Under the pieces are notes generated by a model. That model saw only the letters and a list, made by a program, of their open reading frames with translations. It was not told the origin of the DNA and did no database searches. This document shows positions 39,901 through 53,348 of a DNA stretch of 64,000 bases, in pieces. A program made the position numbers and the translations under genes. Source of the stretch: Psoroptes ovis (lineage: Eukaryota; Arthropoda; Arachnida; Sarcoptiformes; Psoroptidae). Every line of letters begins with the position of its first letter. Position 1 is the stretch's first letter. The stretch is from contig PQWQ01000006.1 in NCBI GenBank assembly GCA_002943765.1, positions 372,001 through 436,000 of the forward strand, read 5' to 3'.

Positions 39901-42900
39901 TATAACAATAGATACAACAGCAATGACAGAGTAACAGAGCACATATGGTACACACACACATACTATTATTAATTTGATTGATGATCAAAGATTGCTCTAG
40001 TCCCTGGACCTCACACACACACAAACATAGGGACTTTTTCACACAATCAAAATAGATAATTTTCGGTCAAAAATTTGAATAGAAATATCTAATATAAACC
40101 TAAACGATGATAATTTGAAACGTACGACTTGGTACCGTTTGTTAAAAAATATTTCAATTGATAATGATAATAATACTAAATATTGAATAAAACAAACATG
40201 AAAATGTATAAAAAAATTGAAAATTAGTGTTCAGTAAATCACGCACTATTGTTATCAATTTGTGACTTTCTATCTTTTCTTTTCTTACATATGAAAAAAA
40301 TCAATGTATTTGAACAAGATATCTTCTTTATTTTTCTATCTGTGTCAGAAATAATAGATTTTACTCAAATGCCAAAATTAATTTTTTAAAAGATCCGTTT
40401 GCTTTCAAATTCACAAATGATGATGATGATGATGATGGTATTAATAATAATAATAATGGTAATTTATTATTATAACAATGCAAATAGATGAAGAAATGAA
40501 ATTATTTAGTCCAAATAACAATTGATTTCCGTCAGATAGTGAGAAAATTGAATGAAAAGAAGATAAAGATGAAGCAAAAATTATTGAAAATATAAACATT
40601 TAAATGTATGACAATAGAAATATTCAATAATAAAACGGTCATGAATTTTTGATTCAATTTTTTGAATTAAATTTTGAGATACACACAAATTGACTCTTCC
40701 TTTTCAATATTTTCCCTCTCTGACATTCACAAATTGTATTTAATTTGAATTTGAAAGGAAAAAATGTCATCAAACTTTGCCAGTTTCAATATGTTCGACT
40801 GGTCAATTGGCCGTAGTATTTGAATTATCAATTATCAGTGATCTTCATTGCTTCTTGTTCGTAATCATCCGATAATTTACGAAGATGTTCAAATTATTAA
40901 TTGATTTTTTGAAAATGAAATGATTTTCTTCCTCTCTTTTCCTCTTTGAATGCCGTCGATGCTGATGAAAATCATCATCCACAATAAATTGAAAAAAATT
41001 CAAATTGAAATATTTGTGCCACCAACGTAGATTTCGATCGATGTGGTCTATCGGCTTTTTTTTTTGTTATCAGTACCTTCATTATTATTATTCGATTAAT
41101 ATTTTATTCGATTGAATAAAATTTATTCAATGAATGAATGAATGGTCAATACCGGTGGCTTGTTACAATATTTTGTAACAAAATAAAAACGAGAAAGATA
41201 ATTTGACCAAAAAAAAAAAAAAAAAAATTTTTTTGCTTGACTTGATCATTTAATAAATCTAATCATTCTTTGAAGAAAAAAAATGAATGGAAATAAATAA
41301 ATTTAGTCTTTCAAATCGATTCGTACACAGGATTTTCTCCTCAAATAACTTTCAAAGTTCAGTGTTTGTATCTATTATATAAATTTATTTGACCAGAAAT
41401 AATCCAGTCAAAAAAAATTTTTGTCCAATTGTTTTTCTCGTTCAATTGTCCCATACAGTTGACAGTTTTCCAAATCTTTCCACACAAACACAATGAAGTT
41501 TATCTCAATCGAAATATTGTTTATTTATTCATTCATTCATTCATTTAAATCTTTTGTGTTGACAAATGAAAAAGAAACACAGTGAAGACGGTTTTCTTCA
41601 TTTTAAATTGAATTTAAATTTAAAATTGATTGATTATTTGCTTGTGTCTCTGTGAGTGTGTTTGTTTGTCAAAAGTTTATTTATTTTCAAATTCATTTTT
41701 TGTCGTCTTCATATCGATTCAATAAAAACTTATTGTCAATTTGTCAACACACAGACAAATCAAACGAAGACATTTTCATTTATTTATTTCATATTTTTGT
41801 AAAAAATCTTAATCATTTTCCAATTCAATTTCTCTGAATTCATAGCGTAAAAGGTCATGGTTGAAAATTCAATTTTTCAATAAAATTATTTTTTTTCTCA
41901 AATAAATTTATTATTTGTTTTTCCAAATTATTCTATTGATTGTATACATTTCTATTTATTATTGATATGAGAATTCAATTTCGATGATATGTGCGAGAGA
42001 TATAAGACAAATAACGAGTTGAAAATTTCAATCAGAATGAAAAACCTTCAAAATCCTTCATGTTAAACATTTGTAATATTGATAAACAAATAAATAAATG
42101 AATGAATGTGAATGTTCAATGATAATAAAAAAAAAAGTTTTATGATTAAACGAAAAACAATTAATTAAAAAATATTGAATGAAAGATGAAATTAGTCAAA
42201 AATAATATTTTATATTCGCCATATTTTTATCAATATTTTGATTTGAACGAATAGCTGAACAACAGAAATATGTGTAAAGACATATAAAATATTAATAATA
42301 AAAAATGAAAAACGAATTAATAAAACAAACAAATGAATCAATGATAATATTTTTTGTAATCTCCAGGATGTTAACACATATGCATACAACATACACGAGA
42401 TAAAATCAATTTGTTTGTGTTTTGTATGTTGTATGAACATTTCAAATTTTTTATGACCAAATTTTTATTTGAAACGTTGAAAAAAATGGCCATAAAAATC
42501 AACAATGATAATAATCTGATGATGATGATAATCATCGACATTATCATTGAACAATCATAATAATAAAAAATTTGAAATTAAAAAAAAATGAAAATTTGAA
42601 ATTATAATTAAGCCATTTCGCTTGATGAAATGATTGAAATGAAAAATGAAATGAAAATTATTATTATTTTCCAATCATTTTCAAATTATTTTTTTTATTA
42701 TTATTATTTGTTGTTGTTGTCTGATATTTGTTTATATTTACAGCCATAATTTACTATTTTTATGTTAGAAATTGAAATTAATCGAATGAAATCACAATAT
42801 TTTTTTATTTTTGAATAAATTCTAATTCATAAATTCACTCATTATCAATTGTAAGGTTATGTATAGTCAGTTGGTAGGTGTGTTAGTGCATTTGTTGTTG

Positions 42901-45900
42901 TATGTGTGTAATTGGCGCATCGTCATTATCATTATCGATCCAAACAATATGGTTTGAATGTGTGATTGCGTGTTTCATTGTTTCTTGCAAATTTGTTCTG
43001 AAATTCCTGAAATTTTTCTATCGCAATTTGACGCGTGTCATTTTCATATTCTTTACAAAATTTTTGCATTTTTGTCTATGATCTATTTAATTGAAAAATG
43101 AAATGAAAATGAATTCAAATCATGTATTTCGCGTGTAGCACTAAACATTATGAGAATTTTTATGATCTTTGAAATATTTTTTCTGATTTTTATTTTCCAT
43201 AAAAAAATTTATTAATTTTTGATTTTGATGATGGCAAAGAGATAATAAAATAATGAAAAATGTTTTGAAATAATTTCAAATTTTCCATTTCATTTTCATT
43301 CATTTCATTTTTGGGTTATAAATGTCAAATTTCATTTTCTATGAGGATTCATTTCTCAGTCAATGTGTGGTGTTGTTGCTAACAACCCTTTTGATTGAGG
43401 GAAAATCTAAAAAAAATCCATAAATGAAAATATCAATCCTTAACTTCAATTAAATAAAAGTATATCAGCAGGAGATTTGATTTCATTTTCAATCGTTTTC
43501 GGCTGAAATATTTTAAAAAATCAATTTCACATGATCTTACATAATAATTAAGACAAAATCAATTATCTCATGTTTGAAGAGAGTCAAAATTAATTAATTA
43601 ATCAATTAATTGATTGATATTATCAATTAGTATTTGTTTTCAATTTACAAAATTTCGATGTTAAACAAAATAAAATGTTATCATGATCATCATACTAATT
43701 TGCGATCGCTAATTAGCAAAAATAATTTAAATTTATGCAAATTTTAAATGATTTCAATTTAATGACTATGAAATTATTTGAAAGTGATTATTTAAATTTC
43801 AGATACTTCTGATTTGTTGTGATTTTCTCTTCCAAAAAAAATTTTCAAAAAATCAATCAATTTTCGCTCTCATCATACACGGATCATTAAATTCTTTCGC
43901 TACCGAAGAATTTTTTTTCCGAGCTCTTTGTTGGACTTGACGATTTCGATTTTGAATTTTGAGTTGCGTGATTTTTGAGAATTTTTGGCGCTGTTGTCGA
44001 TGAATTCGATTTCATTTTCTGTAGAATTTCATCTCTGTTCTATTTGAAAAAGACATTGATTTTCATCCATTCATTCATTTTTCTGGAATTCAATTTTGCG
44101 ATTTCGCAACTGATTGCAACAAACGCACAAATATTATTGAAATTCAGCTGAGAAAATTCCTTTGTCTTGACTAATGTTTCTGTGCTTAATATCACACCAT
44201 ATCATCAATAATTGCATGAACATCAAGCAAACAAAAGAAGCAAAAAAAAAATTGACAAATGTGTTAATGGACCTTATAATGATCGTTTTGTTCATTCTTA
44301 TTCATTCATTCACATCGATTATGTCATATTTCTCGAAATAAAAAAATTCCAAATCAACTACGTGTTTCATAGATTCATGAATTATTCAATCGATTTAATT
44401 CTATTAATTTTCATCATTGTGTGACAATACCGATTCATTGCACGTGTTCACATATTTTTCGCTTCTGCGTTCTATGGCTGTTATCAGGCGAGGAGTCGAA
44501 TAATGATTTCACTTAATCTTTCAGAAAACATATTGAACATTATTATTTTTTGCTTTTATTCATTTCAATCATGTGTTGAATTTTGCATCAAAAATAATGA
44601 TTTTTGAAAGGTATGAAATGTTGTTACGCTTGAAGTGAACGATGAAGAAATGAATGAAAATAACAAAACAAAACATCAAAAAATCAAGAATGTTGTAGTG
44701 TGTCTGTATGTATGTTATTAATGTGCGTATGTCACATTGATTTACCCGACATTTGATTTTTTGAATTTTCTCGAAAATTTTCAATGGCCACACACCTTGA
44801 CAGTTTCGATGTTTACTGTCATATGAAATATTTTTATTTTTCAATTTTTTAATAATAAGTAATCTGTCCATTTTCATTTTATCTTACTGATAATGATAAT
44901 GTTTTGATTATCGAAATTTTTTTAAAAATAAATTTTCGATGCAATCAATCAGTTAAATACATATGCATACATGGACACATATCATTGATGATCTCGACAC
45001 TCTTGATGTCAATGAATGTTTTGTGATTGTGTATGGTTTGAGCGAAATGAAAAAGTAATGAAAATATTGAAAAAATATTTAAAGGTTAACAGCCGAATAA
45101 ATTTTAAATTTTCGTTGAAATAAATGTTTTTTCAGCTTGTTTGAAATTTTTGCTTGTTTTAAGCGATCAGTCAAAATCAAAGAAGAAATTCCTTGATTCA
45201 AACAAGCAAAAATAAAATTATCAGTCAAATTGTTTTGTTCAATGACAGAAAAATTGCATGAATTTGTTCCCCATTTATTTCAATCAATTTTCAAATCAAT
45301 TCATCATCTTTAGTCGAAAGTTAATTAGTAATTATTTGATTAATTAATTGGCCAATTATAAATTAGATGTTTTTTGCTTTTATCTCAAAGAATAGAAGTC
45401 GAAAGTTGTCGTTTATTATCTGTTTAAATATGAAGCAAATTTCTATGAAAACAAACAAACAAAAAATGAAATTCAAAGATTTCGCTTTCTTTTTTGTTTT
45501 GGCTTTGAAACATTATTCATTTTCAAAAATAAAAGTGAATGACAATCATCAAGTATGATTCATTTTCATATCGAATTTCAGGAATTTTTCATTTCATTTC
45601 ATTTTACTTCAGCAATTTTTCATTTGAAAAATGATTAATTGTTATGGTCGTTGTTTCGTGTGTTTTGTTTTGTTTTTTGTTCTCTGAATCATAAATTCTA
45701 TCAACATTTGTATTCATATGCAATGAATAAACAAATATGTTGTTTATTCATATAACAATAAATAAATGCTCATGTGATACGGGCGAATAAACAAATGACA
45801 AATGATTGAATTTTGTTCTTGTTTTTTGTATGCAGAATATATGGTCTTATTGATTGATACTTGTTCAACTTTTTCAAAAAAGAAAAACCATTAAAAAATA

Positions 45901-48900
45901 AACAAATAATCGACTGATCATACACCACACACACTGCATTGTAGCATTTGATTGTTTTTATTGAATATAAAATAATAAATTGCTTTTTATTTTCAGAAAA
46001 CCAATGGCAAAATATCGAAGAAACATCATTTTTTCAAAATTTTTCATATCCAAATTGAATTTGTAATATTTTTTTCTCATTAACAAATTCATTCATTCAT
46101 GTATTATGTGAACAAACGAACACGTATGCACGTGTTTGTGTGTGCGTGTTCGTTGCACGATATACGATCATAATTTTATCAATTATTTGATTTTTGTTTG
46201 CAATCAATGAGTGAATTTTCGGTACATTTTAATGACCTTTTGCTATATTTTCGCACATAAACACGCGCATTCACTGATTCCGATTTAAGCTATGATTATT
46301 TTGATCTGAATTTTTCTCATTTATTATTTTAGTTTTTATTCAAAATTATAAAGTGTGAATCCATAATTTATCAATTATCATTTGGCTGAGATAAAAAACT
46401 GTGAAAAAGTAACGAAATCAATTTAAATATTATCTTTTTATATCCGAAAGAATTAATCGTTTATAATTTGTTTATAGTAAATGATAATAATAATAATCAT
46501 AATATAAAAATAATAAAATCAACATGGGAAATGAACATGAAATGCCTTTTACACTGCCTGCTAAATTGAACAAAAGAGTCAAATAACTGTGTTTATATGT
46601 GTTTGTGTGTTCGTATAATCACTGACTGACACTTCATTAACTGTCTAAAAGTTTTAAATCGCCATTATTGCCCGTTATTTGTCGAGGAAAAAGAGAGATA
46701 ATAAGTAAACATCAAATAAATATAAATAACCGAAACTAAATATCAAATCAAAATAAATAAAACTTAATGACCGGAAATTTAATTAACCAATTTTCGAGAA
46801 TTTTTTCCATTTATATTTAATGTTCAATGTTCTCACAATGATTGATACAATCAATGAAATTTCGTAGCTAATTTCAAATAATGATGATAATAATAATGCA
46901 CACAAATAACGCAAACAAATAGATTAAAACAATAAAGCAGCTATTGACTGTGATACATGCACATATGTGACAAGTGAAAATATAATAATAAAAAGTAAAT
47001 CTTTACACTTTTTTCGATAGAAAACAATTTCAAATATCTATTATCATCATCATTTACACACTTTTAGGTGTGCTTCATTTATTTATTTATTATCTTACAA
47101 TAGTTTAGTTATGAGTAATTTAATTAATTGAATAATTTTCTGTTATTTTGTTGATGATTTTATGATTCAAAAATTTATTTATTATCCATATTACACCGAA
47201 CTTCATTACAATTTACATCGAAAGAATAATGTTGTTATGTTAGTTATAGTAGATTATATATGAATGTACAAGTGTGTGTCGGAGATATACTGAATTATGA
47301 GCCAGAATTCATGCCATAAATAAATGAATATCGCATAACTAATTCCTTACTCGAAAAAAAACAATTACTCTACATCATTATTGATCACAAATGCTGCTGA
47401 TAATGATGATAATTTTATTGAACCGATTAAAACATATTTATTTACTTGTCTATTTTTTGTTTAAATTATTTATATTCATTATATTAATATTGATTCAATA
47501 TTTGACATCAAAAATGATCAATTTATTTTTATTGTTATTAACATTATTAATTATGTGTGTGTCATTATTATTGGAAATAGAATCTCTATTTTATTATTAA
47601 AACAATTATCGATCCATTAGATTTGAACAAGAATATTCATGTTTAGATATATAGACATCGGACATAATTTTCAAAACATATTTGTTGATGTTGTAGACGA
47701 ACAGCAATAAAGAATCGATTTGATGGTAAAAATAATGAAATTGTTGATGATCGCTACCGGATCTCTGGTTGTATCCAATATTTTGGGGTTCATATTGTAT
47801 CAATATGCTCAGTGTATGCTTGTGTTTGATGTCGATATATAATATTCAGTTCGTTTTAATTCAGTCGTACTCATATATAGAGTTTTGAACATTAATACGT
47901 TATTATCAAATCTTTTTTTTTCGAGACAAATTGCCGTTTCAAATTTTTCATTTTTTGGGTGCCAACAACAAATCGTGTAGAAACGAGAAAATAATTGAAG
48001 TATCTGCATGTTTTCTCATGTTATATATGCATTAGCACATACGCACACACACACACACCCAAAAGCTTTGATATTTTCCATTTTATTATTATTATTATTA
48101 TTTCAACTAAATTCAATTTTCCATCAAGTTCCAATATTACTTTTATTTGAAAATAATAAACAATAATAATAATAATAATAATGATAATAATTCTATGCGA
48201 ATTAATAGTTTCAAAATTTTGTATCTGGTTTTGGTGCGATAAAAATAATAATAATAATAATTCTCACTTTTATTTCCACTCTCCATCATCATCATCATCG
48301 TAATCATTGTTCAGTGTATTTTGCACATGTATACGATGGTATAATAAACTGCAAATACACAAATACAACACACGCTAATAGATTATTATTACATGTCATG
48401 TCAATTGTTTCAAGTAAATTTTTCATGTTCATAAATTTTTATGGTTAATGTCGTTATTATTATTCTGTAAATGTTTTTTCTCTTTCGTTCATTTTTTATG
48501 GCAAATAATTATGTTTCCAACAAAAAATAATAAAAATATTGCCAAAACACAATATGTGTTTAGAACATTATCCATATGTTGATGAATGAATGAATGGAGA
48601 AAAATAAGAAAAAATTTCAATCAAAAATAACCCCAAACATGGTTTAATGAAGGTTGAATGGAGGCTTCCCCCCTAAATGAAAAAATGACATGTCAGAAAG
48701 AACAAAATAAAACATCTTAAACAAAATCAATTATTATTGAAATGTATTTTTTAATCAATTAATGTTTTAATGAATAATCTGATCAATTCAATTTATTTGC
48801 CGTGAACCAGTGAATATTTGCCAATATTTGACATCAATCATGGTTATTTCATTTAATTTCTTACATTTTATTTCATTTCTTATCAATTAAATTTGATTAG

Positions 48901-50789
48901 TTAAACTTTTTCGATTGAAATTTTAGAATTTTTTGTGAAAGTTTTGTAAAAACACCTTTTTACACCTGTCATCAAATTATCATGTAATGTGTTTTTATCT
49001 TTGTGTAATTTGAAAATTTTTAAATTTGTATTTAATTTCTATCTCTTATTTTCATTTCATTTAATTTCATACTAAAAAATGAATGATATTTAATCATTAA
49101 AAAATGACAATGATTTTCATTTTTTGCTTTTCACATGATGACTATTCGCATTATTAATGAAAATTGTCATCATTTTGAAAATGAATAAATTGTTGTCAAC
49201 AGTAAAAACAATATTTTCAAGTAATTCAAATGTTGAAAATATTTTTATTCAGAGAAAAATATGAAAATGAAATGAAATGTGAAAAATGAAAATGAAAAAA
49301 ATGAAATGTGATAATGACGTGCTTGCTGCTCATCATCATCATTGAAGCTTCATCAAAAATGAAGTTCATTTCAAGTTAATCTAAATATAAAATTATTTCT
49401 GAAAAAATCGTCGATGACAATTAATAATAATGCAAAATTCAAGACAAAAAGAAATGTCACAGTGCAAAGACAGACACGCTAAGAATTTTGAATTGAATCA
49501 AAACAAAACAAAACAAAATGAAAATTTTCTCAAACATTTTCATTTCTTAAAATGATTTTGTCATGAAAAGTAAATTTGAACTCAAATACTGTTGTTGTCA
49601 TTTGACAAAGCATCTTTACATTCTCCATCAATCTGATTTATTCTATTTTATTTCATTTCATTTCAATCCATTTCATTTCATTAGTTTTGAAGAGCTCATT
49701 AAAAAGCAATTAGAAAATTCTTCCATTATTTTTTTCCATTGAAAATCACAAATCACTTGTCATTAATACAAACACAATGTGTGTGGTATGTTTTTAGGGT
49801 TTTTCATTCACATTCTTCATCATTATCATCTTCAAATGATGATAGTTAATGAGAATTATAAATGAATGAATGGACATTTTTCCTATCTGAACTGTGGTTT
49901 TGATGACATTTATTCTTTCTTTATTAATTTGATTTAGAATCACTTCATTTACCATTCATTAGTGTCATTGTATTCATAATCATCATCATCTTCATTATCA
50001 ACATCGGTGGTCTTTTTTTTTTGCTGGACATACTCACATATATCAATTCAATGAATGAATGAAATCATTTCAATCAAATGTTATAAACAAGCTCGTTCAT
50101 CAATGTCAACATCTTGAATTTTTTTTTTAATTCCATCATTCAATTTTAATTCAAACATATATTTATTTAATGATTCTACTTATGAAACAATTTTTTTCTG
50201 AAAAATTTTGTTACACATTTTATTGTTTTTAATGTAATTTTTTTTTGTTTGAAATCTAAATTATCTAATTTCTCAATTATTATTATTATCATTATTACTT
50301 TAGGTCCAAGATCTCGTAAAATTAAGAAAAAAGAGAAAAAAATTGATGAAAAAAGGCCACGCACTGCATTCACCGCTGAACAATTACAACGATTAAAACA
50401 AGAATTTAATGATAATAAGTAAGTTGTATTGTGATGATATTAAAAAGAATCTCATCAAATCTAATTGATATTAATTAAAATGATTAATTATTATTATTTT
50501 CTTTTTCGTCAAATTAATTTGAATAAAAAATAGATATTTAACAGAAAAACGGCGGCAAGATTTAGCACGTGAATTGAAGCTTAATGAATCGCAAATAAAA
50601 ATTTGGTTTCAAAATAAACGTGCAAAAATTAAAAAATCAAGTCCAAGTCGTGGACCATTAGCATTACATTTAATGGCACAAGGTCTATATAATCATAGTA
50701 CAATGCCAATCGATAGTGATGATGAAATTGATGATAATTATAAACAAACATCATCACCTGGTCTATCTGAATCAAGTAAAACAAGTTGA
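36913..50789 (+). CDS. en: Engrailed-family homeodomain transcription factor, complete CDS
   Basis: Three coding exons: 36913-38656, 50304-50418 and 50534-50789 (1744 + 115 + 256 nt; 704 aa). Donors and acceptors are GT-AG and phases close exactly. The start is the first ATG, with A at -3 and G at +4 (MALDVSS). All engrailed-homology regions are present: EH1 LKFSIDNILSPEFG (residues about 309-322, Groucho-binding repressor motif), EH2 LWPAWVYCTRYSDRPSSG (565-582, Exd/Pbx contact), a short basic EH3, the homeodomain (597-656, with WFQNKRAKIKK; Q50 and N51 intact) and EH5 LALHLMAQGLYNHST. Intron 1 falls right after EH2. Intron 2 splits the codon of homeodomain residue 24; a homeobox intron is also known in Drosophila engrailed. 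The first exon carries long Ala, Gln, Asn, His and Ser runs, which explains the length above Drosophila's about 550 aa. No Arg-Ser insertion of the insect invected type is seen after EH2. Role: segment-polarity repressor in posterior compartments and in neurons. Confidence 0.96.
38657..50303 (+). other. en: First intron of engrailed (11.6 kb)
   Basis: The donor GTAAGT follows EH2; the acceptor TTTAG precedes EH3. Other introns in the window are 55-115 bp, so this one is about a hundred times longer. It holds simple repeats (CA runs near 39950 and 40010, A19 at 41209-41227, (AAT)n near 48160-48260), a hairpin TGTTACAA/TTGTAACA at 41161-41180, a motif cluster at 43702-43742 and a GC-richer patch at 43860-44050. 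No second gene is recognisable inside on either strand. Regulatory content is likely because Drosophila engrailed also keeps enhancers in its first intron. Confidence 0.75.
43702..43742. promoter_or_regulatory. Motif cluster in engrailed intron 1 (homeodomain and octamer sites)
   Basis: Within 41 bp lie GCGATCGC (43702-43709), the palindrome GCTAATTAGC with a TAATTA homeodomain core (43708-43717), and a perfect octamer ATGCAAAT (43735-43742), the POU-domain site. TAATTA palindromes are high-affinity engrailed-class sites, so autoregulation is possible. It is inferred from motifs alone. Confidence 0.3.
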
Positions 50790-50915
50790 ACATTATTTTG
50801 AAATGAAAATTTTTTCATCGGAAATTAATTCATTTATAATTGCTATTAATCAATCAATACCAATCGATCAGATAGATCGTATTTATTTTTATTTTCCTAT
50901 ATATTATGTACACTG

Positions 50916-50921
50916 AATAAA
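50916..50921 (+). terminator. AATAAA poly(A) signal of engrailed
   Basis: The first canonical AATAAA after the engrailed stop codon, 127 bp downstream, in AT-rich DNA. Confidence 0.45.
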
Positions 50922-51812
50922 TTAGTTTTGAATGAATTAATTTTTTGTTCTTCTTCTGTAAATAATAATGATCAACGCACAAAATAATCATACACCCAAT
51001 ACACTTATTGTACACTGAATATAATTAATCTTTGATCAATTTTTTTTAAATAATTATATAAATTCATATCGTTTGTTTTCTCTCAACGAACATTTCAACC
51101 CAAACAAAAAAAAAAAACTCAAATGGTTGATTAGTGGGTGAAGAAATAATGAAAATAATACTAATAAGCAAAATTGATACTCATTTTCAAATTTTAAATT
51201 GATTTCAATTAATGTACACTCACTCACACACCAATACATACATAAACACATCAAATACATTACCTCTATCTCTCCGATTGAAAAACAACATAACACATCA
51301 TCATAAGACACGATTGAAAACAGTACAATCAAAATTTGTATTTTTTTTTCATTTAGTCACAAGTTTTTCATCAAAACAATTTGATTATATTCACTACAGT
51401 TTGATTGAATTTTTTTTTTCTACCATAAACCACTTTTTCAAATCACACAAATTCACAAATCACCAAAAAATACATCAAAAACAAATCAACCAACTGGAAC
51501 CAAAATAAACCAAAACATATTGTAAAATAGATATGAAAATGAATAAATTAATTAATAATTTAATTATCTTTAAAAAAATGATAATAAAAATTTAGATTAT
51601 TTGTTTGATCAGATTATTAATTTTTCTCGATCAGAAATGATTTAAGATTCAATGATAGACGATTTAAAAATTTAAGATGACGCTACTGTCATCTAGGTTT
51701 GAAGAAGTCAATTTTTTTCTTGATTTTTTTTTGAATTTTTCTCAAAATTTTTATTTCATTTTAAAATTTTCTTTGACTTGTAATTATTTGTGCAAGAATA
51801 TTTGTCGAAACA
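50922..51812. other. Convergent intergenic interval
   Basis: Between engrailed (plus) and the paralogue at 51813 (minus). AT-rich. A minus-strand AATAAA at 51755-51750 can end the latter's transcript. A 98-codon plus-strand frame at 51212 is dominated by His/Thr/Asn/Phe and is not credible. Nothing else is seen. Confidence 0.5.
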
Positions 51813-53348
51813 TTATTTTGTTATCGATTCTAATTGATTATTTGTTGTTGATGATGCAGCTATCGATACACTTTCGATTATTTTATTAGTATTATTATCA
51901 TTATTTGAATTTGCTATTTTTGTTTCATTTTTTATTGTTTGCTGTTGTTGATTTGCTGGCGATGATGTTGATGATGATGATGATGGAATTATTCCTGAAA
52001 ATATATTCCACAAAAAACCTGATTTCTGTTGTCCTTCTTCCGGTTTTGTAATATTTTCATTATTTAATTGATCAATTTGATTATTATCAATATCAATGTT
52101 TGAATTATTTTCATCATCCACTGATGGTAATTGTTGTTGTTGTTGTTGTTGCTGTTCAGTGTTTTCAATATCGATATTTTCTTGATTTACATTTTTTCTA
52201 AATAATTTATTGAAACAATTTTTCATTTTCTGACACAAAGTCAATGATGTTTTCGTATTATTATCATCTATATTATTATAATTATCAATATTATCAATTC
52301 CTTGTCGTACTTTACCATCGAAACCATAATGTTCAATATTTTTTTCAAATTCAATCCAAAATTCTTCATTATTCTTTTGTTCTTTGATTATATTTCTAGT
52401 CCTCTTCTTCAGTCTACATAGTTTTATTTTAATCATAATTTTTCTATAAAAATTTGAGCTTTTTTCACCAATTCTATTCATGAATATTCTACATTTACTG
52501 TCAATGACCACATTGTTATTGATAGTATTATTATTAATATTACTGCCATTAATTATTTGTTGCTGATTTAATTGTTGTTTTTGGCTATGTTTTTCCAATA
52601 GCTTAGCTTTGTATTCAAATTTTTTATCAATCAAATCTTGTTTAGATTCATTGTATAAAATTTGAAATTTTTCATTCAAATAATTTTGTCTTGCTTGTCG
52701 AAATTGATCATTATTAATATCATTTTTAGAATGACATATGTTCATTAATTTTTTTCGATAAAAACAGCAAACACTGATCAGTATTATCAAAATAATGACC
52801 GATGTTATCGATAAACTGATTTTTAATACTTTATTTGAATTCGAATTTGAACAATCAAATTTTGTACATGATTCATAAAATAATTGTTTTGTTTTTTCTT
52901 GATTTAATTTCGAAAATATTTCATCACATTTGGATAAAATTGTTTTTTCACATAATAATACTTGTTCAACAAAACAGCAGAAATTTTCCGATTCAGTGTA
53001 CTGGATGATGATAATGAAGAAAAATTGATTCAATGATAATTGAAAACAAAAAAATATTATATATTTTGGCATCGCAAAAATACTCACATAATATTTTAAA
53101 TCTTTCATTGACCAATCATTGATCGATTGTAATTGACATTGTTCATATTCACTTTTTATTTCATTATATTTTATTCGATTTTTTGAATTATTATGATTGT
53201 TATTATTAAAATTATCATTTTTGTCATTAATATTATTTTTAGTGAACGACGTTGTCGACAATGAATTTAAATTATTACAATGTTTCGGAAATCCATAAGT
53301 TGGTTTATAAGGTATCAGCAACGAATTCGTTTTTTGTTGATCGTTCAT
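51813..53348 (-). CDS. Uncharacterised single-pass membrane protein with eight-cysteine ectodomain (shorter tandem paralogue)
   Basis: Two exons, 53348-53088 and 53000-51813, separated by an 87-bp GTGAGT...CAG intron (phase 0) that happens to be free of stops; 482 aa from the first ATG. The paralogue at 53809-60315 has an intron at the same place and phase. Shared features: PKxC, a second Cys before exon end, then YTE-x4-CC-x7-C-x7-C-x19-C-x4-C, a transmembrane helix (about residues 145-168) and a cytoplasmic NYLNEKF motif. The tail is low-complexity (Asn, Gln8, Ser) with a conserved NNEEFWIEFEKN block (compare NDPQFWNDYNKD). Odd: the first ATG gives no signal peptide, yet the in-frame codons just before it (from a TTG at 53390) encode a hydrophobic stretch, and a stop lies upstream. 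Either an upstream exon supplies the start, or the start was lost. I do not recognise the family. Confidence 0.72.
   Translation of the reverse strand: MNDQQKTNSLLIPYKPTYGFPKHCNNLNSLSTTSFTKNNINDKNDNFNNNNHNNSKNRIKYNEIKSEYEQCQLQSINDWSMKDLKYYVSIFAMPKYIIFFCFQLSLNQFFFIIIIQYTESENFCCFVEQVLLCEKTILSKCDEIFSKLNQEKTKQLFYESCTKFDCSNSNSNKVLKISLSITSVIILIILISVCCFYRKKLMNICHSKNDINNDQFRQARQNYLNEKFQILYNESKQDLIDKKFEYKAKLLEKHSQKQQLNQQQIINGSNINNNTINNNVVIDSKCRIFMNRIGEKSSNFYRKIMIKIKLCRLKKRTRNIIKEQKNNEEFWIEFEKNIEHYGFDGKVRQGIDNIDNYNNIDDNNTKTSLTLCQKMKNCFNKLFRKNVNQENIDIENTEQQQQQQQQLPSVDDENNSNIDIDNNQIDQLNNENITKPEEGQQKSGFLWNIFSGIIPSSSSSTSSPANQQQQTIKNETKIANSNNDNNTNKIIESVSIAASSTTNNQLESITK

Noticed and set aside
51212..51508. 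98-aa plus-strand ORF between the convergent genes
   Set aside because: Dominated by His, Thr, Asn, Lys and Phe from simple AT-rich sequence; no domain, no splice context.
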